A DNA stretch of 6,936 bases from Candidatus Heimdallarchaeota archaeon (GCA_022574115.1 JACZSS010000141.1:1-6936), one strand, 5' to 3'. Counted from the first letter of the stretch, positions 1 through 5,763 are shown. Notes: generated by a model from the sequence alone, not told the origin. Translations and numbers: made by a program.

Positions 1-2
1 AG

Positions 3-194
3 TCTATTGGGAGTCGACCACTCCTTCTTTTAGGCGTACTGTTGGAGATTTTCGCCATTCAATTTTTCACCACAGGTCTCATGTCCGAGATTATCTCAAC
101 AAGTGCCGCAAATCAGCTTCCTAAATACTCAGTGAGGTCGGTTGAAAGAAGTAAAGATGGACAGGATTTTATTACCGACGATTCATCTGCCTAA
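3..194 (+). CDS. GT2 polyprenyl-phosphate glycosyltransferase, C-terminal fragment (5' end outside window)
   Basis: An open frame enters from the left edge and gives 63 residues ending in TAA at 192-194. It reads SIGSRPLLLLGVLLEIF, then AIQFFTTGLMSEII, then a polar tail containing LPKYSVRSVE. This 'RPLLLLGVLL ... Q/F ... GL..E.I ... YSVR' pattern is the usual C-terminal membrane hairpin and short tail of bacterial and archaeal GT2 enzymes of the dolichyl-phosphate mannose/glucose synthase (DPM1/GtrB-like) type. These transfer a sugar from a nucleotide donor to a polyprenyl phosphate at the cytoplasmic face. The catalytic domain lies outside the window, so the sugar cannot be named. The last 23 bases overlap the 3' end of the convergent epimerase gene. 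A GT39-like enzyme nearby, a family that uses lipid-phosphate sugars, fits this role. The reading frame and C-terminal pattern are clear; the exact subfamily is inferred. Confidence 0.72.
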   Translation, partial: SIGSRPLLLLGVLLEIFAIQFFTTGLMSEIISTSAANQLPKYSVRSVERSKDGQDFITDDSSA

Positions 195-1125
195 ACCATT
201 TAACAAATTCGTCAATTCCTTCTTTGATTGAGGTCGATGGATTATAGTTCAGTTCTTTTCGAGCCTTAGAAATGTCTGCTAGCGTATGATCGACGTCCCC
301 TGGCTGCATTAGATGAATTTCGAATTTATACTGCATATCCAGCGCTCTTCCAATTGTTTCTATCAACTCTTTGAGGAGGACTGGTTGACTATTTCCCAAA
401 TTGAATGTGTGATACCCATCTACCTTTTTGATTGCCAAAGTCAGACCTTCGATGATATCGTCAATATATGTATAATCTCGGCTCGAACTACCATCACCGT
501 ACATGTGAATTAATTCATTATTCCAGATCTGTCGAGTAAATTTGTGAATTCCCATCTCTGGTCTCTGGCGAGGACCGTAAACCGTAAAAAATCTTAGGTT
601 AGTTATATTGATACCATATTGTGAATGGAAAACGTAGTTAAACAATTCACAGCTTAATTTTGCAGCCGCATACGGACTTATTGGCTTGTCCAATTTGATA
701 TCTTCAGAATACGGAAGTTCTGGCATATTGCCATAAACCGAGGAACTACTTCCAAAAATTAACCGAGTGATATCCAGTTTTCTGCAAGACTCCAAGATAT
801 TCACTGTTGCCTCAACATCGTGATGGATGTAGGATTGTGGAAGAAGGAATGAAGGTCTAACACCAGCTCGTGCTGATAAATGAATAATTGTGTCGACATT
901 TGTATTGGCCAACGTAAGCATCAGTTCTTCCGATCTTACGTCGATATTAAACATGTGAAAATTTGGATTACCTATTAAATTCTTTAAATTTCGTTCTTTA
1001 ATCGATCTCGAGTAAAATGGATCAAAATTATCAATTGCAATAACCTCATGTCCATCTTTTATCAATCTCTCCGCAAGATGGCTTCCAATGAACCCTGCGG
1101 CTCCAGTAATTGCGAATCTTTCCAC
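172..1125 (-). CDS. NAD-dependent nucleotide-sugar epimerase, UDP-glucuronate 4-epimerase-like (extended SDR)
   Basis: This 317-residue protein is full length for the extended short-chain dehydrogenase/epimerase family. The N-terminal Rossmann fold has TGAAGFIGSH (GxxGxxG at residues 8-14), and D32 lies at the end of the second strand, as expected for NAD binding. The catalytic region shows FGSSSSVYG (124-132) and YAAAK (Y152, K156). The stretch IDNFDPFY, the ARAGVRPS loop (85-92), SSSSVYG and LRFFTVYGPRQRPEMG are closer to UDP-glucuronate/galacturonate 4-epimerases than to GalE, so interconversion of UDP-GlcA and UDP-GalA is the best guess. UDP-Glc/UDP-Gal or a dehydratase role is not excluded. 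The start is GTG (CAC at 1123-1125 on the + strand): the frame closes upstream at a TAA without another usual start. No Shine-Dalgarno is visible, but a TATA-like TTTTTAAG lies about 24 bases upstream, which suits a leaderless transcript. It likely supplies a sugar for the glycan genes around it. Confidence 0.9.
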   Translation of the reverse strand: MERFAITGAAGFIGSHLAERLIKDGHEVIAIDNFDPFYSRSIKERNLKNLIGNPNFHMFNIDVRSEELMLTLANTNVDTIIHLSARAGVRPSFLLPQSYIHHDVEATVNILESCRKLDITRLIFGSSSSVYGNMPELPYSEDIKLDKPISPYAAAKLSCELFNYVFHSQYGINITNLRFFTVYGPRQRPEMGIHKFTRQIWNNELIHMYGDGSSSRDYTYIDDIIEGLTLAIKKVDGYHTFNLGNSQPVLLKELIETIGRALDMQYKFEIHLMQPGDVDHTLADISKARKELNYNPSTSIKEGIDEFVKWFRQMNRR

Positions 1126-1145
1126 AGTGGATTTACGGACCTGAA

Positions 1146-1153
1146 CTTAAAAA
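1146..1153 (-). promoter_or_regulatory. TATA-like box of the epimerase gene
   Basis: On the minus strand this reads TTTTTAAG and is followed by 20 bases before the GTG start, so its centre is about 24 bases from the start codon. This is the spacing expected of an archaeal TATA box driving a leaderless or nearly leaderless transcript, and it agrees with the lack of a Shine-Dalgarno. It is inferred from sequence and spacing only. Confidence 0.45.
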
Positions 1154-1164
1154 TTTGTACTTGA

Positions 1165-1172
1165 GGCTACCA
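1165..1172 (-). repeat. TGGTAGCC element upstream of the epimerase promoter
   Basis: The + strand reads GGCTACCA, so the minus strand, in the sense of the epimerase gene, reads TGGTAGCC. It sits 11 bases upstream of the TATA-like box. The identical octamer occurs at 1272-1279 in the sense of the divergent gene, giving an inverted pair. It could be a binding site for a shared regulator, or a chance match. Confidence 0.35.
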
Positions 1173-1271
1173 AATAATGGCTGCGTAGCTCGATGACTCG
1201 CGGTCTCTTTTGTTCAACACACAGATTTCTGAATCATAAAATGAATTCTCAACTCATCTATACTTAAAATG

Positions 1272-1279
1272 TGGTAGCC
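1272..1279 (+). repeat. TGGTAGCC element upstream of the GT39-like gene promoter
   Basis: This is the second copy of the octamer at 1165-1172, in opposite orientation and so in the sense of the gene it precedes. It ends 5 bases before a TATA-like box. This is an upstream activator-like or BRE-adjacent position, but no function can be shown from sequence. Confidence 0.35.
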
Positions 1280-1284
1280 AAGAC

Positions 1285-1292
1285 TTTTTATT
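1285..1292 (+). promoter_or_regulatory. TATA-like box of the GT39-like gene
   Basis: TTTTTATT lies about 50 bases upstream of the proposed TTG start. Usual archaeal spacing would place transcription start near 1314-1316. That leaves a leader of about 25 bases containing AAGGA (1320-1324), a possible ribosome binding site. Confidence 0.4.
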
Positions 1293-1303
1293 CGCTTTAG
1301 CGA
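1292..1303. promoter_or_regulatory. Short inverted repeat TCGCT-TT-AGCGA, possible operator
   Basis: There are two 5-base arms around a TT centre, directly downstream of the TATA-like box at 1285-1292 and before the inferred transcription start. A repressor bound here would block polymerase entry. The arms are short, so chance is possible. Confidence 0.25.
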
Positions 1304-1340
1304 GCTGTGAAATATCGTCAAGGATAATATTAAGACTCAA

Positions 1341-2816
1341 TTGGCTTTGCTAGTACCTCTTGTTCTTTCTTTGATTTTTCGTTTAATCGTGATTGGAGAA
1401 TATGGACTTCATGGAGACGAAGCAAACAAAGTCACCGCAGTTCGTCTTTACCTTGAATTAGACTTTACAGATAACGTTCCTCATCCAGCTGGGATGAAAT
1501 TGGTCATGGCGTTCTTTTTGCTATTTTTAGATGGCTCTGAATTTGTATATCGTTTACCTAGCACCTTGGCAAGTTCTGCAACAATTTATCCTATTTTTTA
1601 TATTGGCAAACGGCTTTATTCCGAATTTATTGGATATATGGCCAGCTTACTCTGGGCAGCAAATATCTCCGTCTTGGCATTTGCCACTGTTGTAAAGGAG
1701 GATGGATTTCTCACATTTTTCTGGACTCTTGCGATTTACTATTTCGTCAGATGGAGAGAGGACCCTAAATATCTCAAACATATTGGTATAGCCGTCGGTC
1801 TTGCTATGGCTTCCAAATACACCGGCGCACTTCTGCTTCTCTTGTTGATACCACTATTGTTTTTTGCTTTTGGCACGGTCCGAGAGAGGCCCAAATTGTC
1901 ATCTACGGTTAGAGGTATGACTCCATACGCGTTTGTAACCTTTTTTATTGTAAATTTTGTGCTCCTCATTCCCGCCACAATACGAAATATCATTGAGTGG
2001 ACGAAAATTCGAACTGATAGTGTAAACCAATCATCGCAGCAAACTCAAGTTGTCTCCAAACCATGGTTTAGATACATTCTCTATATTATGATTAAACATC
2101 CAATTCCTTTCCTCCTGATCTTGATTGTTGGAATTGTATTTGCCATTCGCAGAAGAGGACCAAATGAGAAATTATTGCTACTTTGGATCTTCTTCCCGCT
2201 TGTATTTTACTCGATGATCCCTTGGGGCTTTCCTCGATATTGTCACATAATGCATCCAGCTTTCATGATTGTTGGAGTGAAGGGAATTGTAGAATTGACA
2301 AACTCATTCTATCTAGGTATACCCAGATTCAAATCAAGTTATACTCTCAAGCGGTCTAGAATCGTTTCTTTGAGTATTATCGGTCTAATCTTGTTTAATT
2401 CAATTTTCATAGCTATGAGTGCCAAGCCATTTTACAGAATGTACACCAATGAGTTTGATCCAAGTGCCGAACTTGATCAAGAATTCTTTTTGCGAGATAA
2501 CATTTATGATTATTATCTCAGGGAGGCTATATATTATGTTAATGAGCATGCTGCAGACGGGTCCATCATTGCTATGGATGCGATTAATGTAGGAGCATTC
2601 TATGGTAGAATTGACCTCGAGATGGTTGATTTTCAAGATCTTCCAACTGACCTTTCATTATGGACCTCAAACATTGCCTATGCTATTGTACAAAATTCGA
2701 GAACAGAGGCTGGGAATGCAGTAATTCATGCATACCTTCAAACTTATCTACTTCCTGTTCAAACATATTCAATTGATGGAATAATAGCATGTGAAGTGTA
2801 CCAAATTTCTCGGTAG
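1341..2816 (+). CDS. GT39/PMT-like membrane glycosyltransferase (GT-C fold)
   Basis: This 491-residue polytopic membrane protein has about ten hydrophobic segments and a soluble C-terminal part from about residue 360. It shows the pattern of the PMT/ArnT-like GT-C enzymes that move a sugar from a polyprenyl-phosphate donor on the outer face of the membrane. HGDEAN (24-29) in the first external loop supplies the acidic pair of this superfamily. HPAGMK (48-53) matches the usual HPP..K loop, YRLPS (70-74) is a common ArnT/PMT signature, and KEDGF (119-123), SKYTGALL (158-165) and GFPRYCHIMHP (296-306) follow in order. The acceptor, protein or lipid, cannot be told. The start is uncertain: the frame opens after TGA at 1308-1310 and has no ATG or GTG before the first hydrophobic segment. 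TTG at 1341 is chosen; AAGGA at 1320-1324 is 16 bases away, so an ATT at 1329 is a weak alternative. It fits with the GT2 fragment as donor synthase. Confidence 0.83.
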   Translation: MALLVPLVLSLIFRLIVIGEYGLHGDEANKVTAVRLYLELDFTDNVPHPAGMKLVMAFFLLFLDGSEFVYRLPSTLASSATIYPIFYIGKRLYSEFIGYMASLLWAANISVLAFATVVKEDGFLTFFWTLAIYYFVRWREDPKYLKHIGIAVGLAMASKYTGALLLLLLIPLLFFAFGTVRERPKLSSTVRGMTPYAFVTFFIVNFVLLIPATIRNIIEWTKIRTDSVNQSSQQTQVVSKPWFRYILYIMIKHPIPFLLILIVGIVFAIRRRGPNEKLLLLWIFFPLVFYSMIPWGFPRYCHIMHPAFMIVGVKGIVELTNSFYLGIPRFKSSYTLKRSRIVSLSIIGLILFNSIFIAMSAKPFYRMYTNEFDPSAELDQEFFLRDNIYDYYLREAIYYVNEHAADGSIIAMDAINVGAFYGRIDLEMVDFQDLPTDLSLWTSNIAYAIVQNSRTEAGNAVIHAYLQTYLLPVQTYSIDGIIACEVYQISR

Positions 2817-2971
2817 CAATGTTTGTTCAGCTTATGCTCAGTTATCCAGTGGCTAATCAGATTTCAGAATTGCTTACTAGTAATGCTAGACCTTTTCTGA
2901 TTTGAGTGTATCGAAAAATTACCTAGACTGAGAAATATTAATGTGTAACATGAAACTTATCAAATTAGATC
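2817..2971. other. Intergenic spacer with small palindromes and the likely promoter of the next gene
   Basis: No gene is seen. The spacer holds a 10-base palindrome TTACTAGTAA (2874-2883), set between the arms AATCAGA (2855-2861) and TCTGATT (2896-2902). An AAATATTA box (2933-2940) lies further on. The structure could be the end of the upstream transcript or a regulator site; neither is proven. Confidence 0.35.
2933..2940 (+). promoter_or_regulatory. TATA-like box of the second GT-C-like gene
   Basis: AAATATTA has its centre about 35 bases before the ATG at 2972, giving an expected transcript start near 2963 and a leader of under ten bases. No Shine-Dalgarno precedes the ATG, in keeping with a short-leader transcript. 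Confidence 0.35.
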
Positions 2972-4180
2972 ATGGATCGGTATTCTGACCTAGAGGGGAC
3001 TCTGCAGCTAGAAGACAAAGATCTGAAACGCAATGTGAGCCAAAAATGGGTAGAAATGGCAATTCTAATAATTTTGATCTGTTTCGCAATATTTGTTCTA
3101 TTCGCTAAACCTATTCCTGGTGCAGTTTACAGTCCTCTTGGAATTTTAGTACTTCTCACCGTCGCGTGGGTTTATTACAATCTAATGTATCTGTCTGGTC
3201 ATGATTTTTTAAGGAACAATTACCTTCGGATTTGGTTTCTATTCCTTTTCTTATGCCAAATTATTCATTTATCTGTGATTTCATGGAATACTGAACTAGT
3301 TCTTGTATACCAAACCCTGTTTGATGCGCTTGACAATGGTCTGAATCCATATCAGGAAGCAGTTATTTATCACCGGCTTCCAGACGGGTCTGGTGTCTTA
3401 GTTCCTTTCAACTACCCTCCTGGGGAAATTCTTGTCTATTGGATTCCTTATCAAATCTTTGGCCATTGGAACTATGGGTTAATTCTGCTCATTAATTTTG
3501 TAATACAATTAACAGCAATCTTGATTATTCAAAAACAAACCCCAGAAATTGGGCTTAAACAAAAATTGCCATTCTTTGTACTGCTTACCATCCTCAATCT
3601 TAACCACAGCGCAAGTACGATATTTCTCACTATGACACTGGCAGGTTTGTTACTGCTTGATCAACAAGCCTTAGACAAGTCATACAAACGAAGAATTTTG
3701 TTGATTTTAATATTCACTATTGGCTTATTATCAAAATTCTATATGATCCCCCTTGTAGCTGTATATTACTGGCATAATGTAATTGACCAAAGACAACTCA
3801 AGTATTTGGTAGATGCTGTGGTAAATTTATTTTTAGTTGTAATCTTGTTAATCCCGTTTGGAATTGTCGCAGTCTTCGAATCAACCATTTTATTTAATCT
3901 TGATCTTGATTTAAGACAAGAATCCACTTCATACTATCCTAACCTTCTCTCTATTATGATTTATCTTTTGAAGCTAAAATCTCTATATTTGATAATAGTA
4001 GTGGGAACCATGTTTGGATCCTTGATGGTGACCCGCAGAATGGAATTATTAAAACGAATAACTCTTATTTTATGTCTATCATTATTAATTTTTCCCACTC
4101 CAGAAGATCAGTTCTTCGGATCTTTAATTGCTTTCCTTTTCTTAACTAAGGTGGGGGGAGCAACAAAGATTATTCATTGA
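2972..4180 (+). CDS. Polytopic membrane protein, probable GT-C-type glycosyltransferase (GT87/DUF2029-like)
   Basis: This 402-residue protein has a polar N-terminus of about 27 residues and then about ten hydrophobic segments. The external stretch after the third segment contains DNGLNPY (121-127) and, some twenty residues on, FNYPPGEI (146-153). The spacing 'L..G.NPY ... YPP' is typical of the GT87/DUF2029 and related polyprenol-phosphate mannosyltransferases. LLSKFYMIPL (252-261) matches the conserved 'K-F/Y-P' element of a later loop. The expected catalytic acid is unclear: E108 (in NTELVLVY) or D118 are candidates, but the family's more usual D..Y arrangement is not exact. A sugar-transfer role on the outer face is therefore inferred, helped by the GT39-like gene 155 bases upstream. 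The ATG at 2972 is chosen because upstream ATGs at 2941 and 2950 are out of frame. O-antigen-ligase or flippase-like functions seem less likely. Confidence 0.6.
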   Translation: MDRYSDLEGTLQLEDKDLKRNVSQKWVEMAILIILICFAIFVLFAKPIPGAVYSPLGILVLLTVAWVYYNLMYLSGHDFLRNNYLRIWFLFLFLCQIIHLSVISWNTELVLVYQTLFDALDNGLNPYQEAVIYHRLPDGSGVLVPFNYPPGEILVYWIPYQIFGHWNYGLILLINFVIQLTAILIIQKQTPEIGLKQKLPFFVLLTILNLNHSASTIFLTMTLAGLLLLDQQALDKSYKRRILLILIFTIGLLSKFYMIPLVAVYYWHNVIDQRQLKYLVDAVVNLFLVVILLIPFGIVAVFESTILFNLDLDLRQESTSYYPNLLSIMIYLLKLKSLYLIIVVGTMFGSLMVTRRMELLKRITLILCLSLLIFPTPEDQFFGSLIAFLFLTKVGGATKIIH

Positions 4181-4192
4181 TCACAAATGATC
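4179..4192 (+). terminator. Weak hairpin at the 3' end of the second GT-C-like gene
   Basis: GATCA-CAAA-TGATC begins inside the TGA stop codon and forms a 5-bp stem with a 4-base loop. It lacks a strong T tract, so it may be only a marginal terminator or a chance repeat. Confidence 0.2.
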
Positions 4193-4267
4193 TTGCGAGT
4201 CTTTAATCAAAGAATGCTCAATTTCACAAACAAAAAGTTTGAAAATCAACTATATTGATTATTATTA

Positions 4268-4414
4268 ATGGCTTTAGTGGACACAATTTTTGCCTTTGGG
4301 CGGGTCTTTGGGATCAATCTCCTCAGGTCTGCTGTTTTTGTTGGAATCTATCTTTCCTTGAGATGGTACAGAAAAAGATTAGAAAATGTTACGAAAGGAG
4401 AGGCTCAAGATTGA
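4268..4414 (+). CDS. 48-residue single-pass membrane microprotein, first gene of a coupled set
   Basis: An ATG frame runs from 4268 to TGA at 4412-4414 and reads MALVDTIFAFGRVFGINLL, then RSAVFVGIYLSLRWYRKRLE, then NVTKGEAQD. It has a hydrophobic helix of about 20 residues (about 13-31) followed by the basic stretch RWYRKR, which by the positive-inside rule would put the C-terminus in the cytoplasm. The frame is favoured over the longer frame beginning at TTG 4255 for three reasons. Its stop overlaps the next start as TTGA. Its codons for KGE supply the GGAGAGG ribosome site of the next gene. The competing frame here gives an unlikely Cys/Trp-rich peptide. No family is recognised. No Shine-Dalgarno lies before the ATG. 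It may be a small partner of the two membrane proteins that follow, which is inference from coupling only. Confidence 0.6.
   Translation: MALVDTIFAFGRVFGINLLRSAVFVGIYLSLRWYRKRLENVTKGEAQD
4397..4403 (+). promoter_or_regulatory. Ribosome binding site GGAGAGG deciding the TTG start at 4411
   Basis: GGAGAGG lies 7 bases before TTG 4411, inside the last codons of the microprotein gene. Good spacing, together with the TTGA overlap, marks 4411 as the start rather than the far-upstream TTG at 4255 or the ATG at 4363. Confidence 0.6.
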
Positions 4415-4830
4415 GAATTATTCAGTTGGTTCTCATTTTTGCAATTTGCTTGTTGGGGACAATAGCGGTGACAAGTCAGACCACAGAAGAAACTTGGTAC
4501 TTGGATTCAGATGGCGATGGTTATGGTGATCCTGAAGTTTCAACCGAGATGGAATTACAACCCCTAGGCTGGGTTGCTAACAATTTAGACTGTAACGATC
4601 AAGACGAAAACTTTAATCCTGGTGCTCGGGAACTTGGAGATGGATTGGATAATGATTGTGATGGGTTACCAGAAGAGGGGAAAATCCCTTCAAAGTTGAC
4701 CATTACAGTTTATGGGCTGTTGTTCTTCTTCATGAATACTGTTCAGGAAATACTTGAAGTTGTCATATTTACCTTTGTTATCAAGGAATTTTTCACGATT
4801 GTGCAACTTAGAAACGGAGGGAATACATAA
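4411..4830 (+). CDS. Membrane-anchored protein with one MopE-type metal-binding repeat
   Basis: Starting at TTG 4411, the protein has 139 residues. Residues 3-20 form a signal peptide or membrane anchor preceded by one Arg. The outside part carries a single complete MopE-type putative metal-binding motif (Pfam PF11617 style): WYLDSDGDGYGDP (29-41), then GWVANNLDCNDQD (53-65), then NPGARELGDGLDNDCDG (69-85). The many Asp residues of DxDxDGYGD and DGxDNDCDG resemble EF-hand-like calcium loops; C61 and C83 could form a disulfide. Residues 97-124 form a second hydrophobic helix, so both ends may be cytoplasmic. In many secreted bacterial and archaeal proteins this motif is repeated or appended to large surface proteins; here it is the whole external domain. 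Its stop TAA overlaps the next ATG by one base, so translation is coupled to the hydrolase gene. A sensor or cofactor subunit of that hydrolase is one possibility. A start at ATG 4363 would add 16 basic residues. Confidence 0.72.
   Translation: MRIIQLVLIFAICLLGTIAVTSQTTEETWYLDSDGDGYGDPEVSTEMELQPLGWVANNLDCNDQDENFNPGARELGDGLDNDCDGLPEEGKIPSKLTITVYGLLFFFMNTVQEILEVVIFTFVIKEFFTIVQLRNGGNT
4816..4821 (+). promoter_or_regulatory. Ribosome binding site GGAGGG of the membrane hydrolase gene
   Basis: A strong Shine-Dalgarno lies 8 bases before ATG 4830, embedded in the last codons of the upstream gene. It shows that this organism uses Shine-Dalgarno initiation inside operons. Confidence 0.7.
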
Positions 4831-5627
4831 TGGATGCATGGGGTCATATGTTATTCGCCTTAGCAATTGCGATAGGTATTGGATTATATCCTGCTCAACC
4901 AATGAAAAAGTTGCTATTTTTCATGATTGCCGTCATGTTTGTTAACTTTCTAATTGCAGCATTTTTAGAAAATCCGATTTATAATGGGATTGGAGTAATG
5001 CTTCGTGCCCCGGTAATAGGATATCTGCTCTATAAACGATTCCAAAGTAGCAGTGCAGAGGATCAGGCAAGGTTAGAACAGTTGTCTATTGTACTTTTTG
5101 GAGCAACTTATCTCTCGGCGGCTTCACATGCATTTGATCAAGTGCTTGATGACTCAGGATTTTTTATTGAATGGAGAGACATGTGGCGGGGCCACAATGT
5201 CTGGCATGCACCAATGACGGCTATAATTTTTTCATTTCTAACAGCAACGATAGTTTTCTACGGGTTCCGTTACATTGGCGAATCTAAAAACGAGATTTTT
5301 ATCACGCGTTCAACAGTTTTGGGACTTTTCCTGGCTTGCACATTTGGATATTTCACTCATATTATTGCGGACACCATTACCTATGATTTTCAGATATTTT
5401 GGTTTTTCCCATTTATTGACTATTCTTTTAGCGGGGAGGACATCGTTGACCATGGAATTTTTACCGAACAACCGAGGCCTAATAAACCCGAAGGGACGGT
5501 TTACTATTGGAGCATTCCGTTTTTTGCTTTGCTTGCAGGTTTTACGACCGCGTTCAAGTATATAATGCACTACAAAAGCATCCAGGAAGCGTTTCTTAAT
5601 CTTGATAAAACTGAAACTATTACATAG
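4830..5627 (+). CDS. YdjM-like membrane-bound metal-dependent hydrolase
   Basis: This 265-residue protein has about six to seven hydrophobic segments. Three His/Asp motifs occur in the order known for the YdjM/DUF457 (PF04307) family of membrane-bound putative metal-dependent hydrolases: SHAFDQVLDD (99-108), RGHNVWHAP (120-128) and THIIADTIT (176-184), followed by FWFFPF (190-195). These would bind metal ions at the membrane face; H6 in the first helix may also contribute. The first 90 residues, with three hydrophobic stretches, precede the motif where most family members place the metal site near the N-terminus, so this looks like an extended form. The loop after FFPF (SFSGEDIVDHGIFTEQ) is acidic and contains one further His. 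The substrate is unknown for the family; a lipid or lipid-linked phosphate is only a guess. ATG 4830 overlaps the upstream stop as TAATG with a good GGAGGG site, so the gene is coupled to the MopE-type protein. Confidence 0.75.
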   Translation: MDAWGHMLFALAIAIGIGLYPAQPMKKLLFFMIAVMFVNFLIAAFLENPIYNGIGVMLRAPVIGYLLYKRFQSSSAEDQARLEQLSIVLFGATYLSAASHAFDQVLDDSGFFIEWRDMWRGHNVWHAPMTAIIFSFLTATIVFYGFRYIGESKNEIFITRSTVLGLFLACTFGYFTHIIADTITYDFQIFWFFPFIDYSFSGEDIVDHGIFTEQPRPNKPEGTVYYWSIPFFALLAGFTTAFKYIMHYKSIQEAFLNLDKTETIT

Positions 5628-5710
5628 AGGATATTAAGGTCTCCTATACATGATCTGTAGTATTTCCTTGCTTCGGGACAATAACAGATATTATTTAGCT
5701 ATTCAATTAA

Positions 5711-5718
5711 TTTTAAAT
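5711..5718 (+). promoter_or_regulatory. TATA-like box of the VWA-protein gene
   Basis: TTTTAAAT would set transcription start near 5741, leaving a leader of about 22 bases that includes the ribosome site. A second candidate, TTAAATAA (5730-5737), would leave almost no leader and cut off that site, so the first is preferred. Confidence 0.35.
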
Positions 5719-5743
5719 GATGATAAGTGTTAAATAAAAGAAC

Positions 5744-5754
5744 GAGGAGTAAGG
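5744..5754 (+). promoter_or_regulatory. Ribosome binding site region of the VWA-protein gene
   Basis: The stretch GAGGAGTAAGG offers two overlapping Shine-Dalgarno cores. The AAGG core is 9 bases from ATG 5764 and the GAGGAG core is 14, so the nearer core probably acts. Confidence 0.5.
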
Positions 5755-5763
5755 ATATATTCA

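Larger units (their letters stand above)
1126..1340. promoter_or_regulatory. Divergent intergenic promoter region between epimerase and GT39-like genes
   Basis: No convincing gene is seen in these 215 bases; short ATG frames such as the one at 1240 stop within nine codons. The stretch holds TATA-like boxes for both divergent genes, an 8-base element placed upstream of each box in the same sense as its gene, and a small inverted repeat just downstream of the right-hand TATA-like box. It is best read as a two-way promoter. Confidence 0.6.
5628..5763. other. Intergenic spacer and leader of the VWA-protein gene
   Basis: No gene is seen in these 136 bases. The distal half is A/T-rich and carries the promoter and ribosome-site candidates of the next gene. 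No clear stem-loop with a T tract ends the upstream operon. Confidence 0.4.

Noticed and set aside
2..124. Frame 2 open stretch of 40 codons at the left edge
   Set aside because: It overlaps the GT2 tail frame, which matches a known C-terminal pattern, and its own translation has no hydrophobic or family signature.
1739..1993. 84-codon minus-strand frame inside the GT39-like gene
   Set aside because: It lies within a clear membrane-protein frame, and its translation shows no recognisable motif or start context.
4227..4241. CAAAC-AAAAA-GTTTG hairpin before the microprotein gene
   Set aside because: The 5-bp A/T-rich stem with an A loop is too weak to call a terminator or riboswitch.
4255..4410. 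N-terminal extension of the MopE-motif protein from TTG 4255
   Set aside because: The peptide is Cys/Trp-rich and unlike a signal region, no ribosome site precedes it, and another frame over the same bases has a coupled small gene leading to TTG 4411 with a good Shine-Dalgarno.
5275..5570. Open frames on both strands inside the YdjM-like hydrolase gene
   Set aside because: The hydrolase frame has conserved metal motifs and a strong start, and these alternatives look like overlapping noise.
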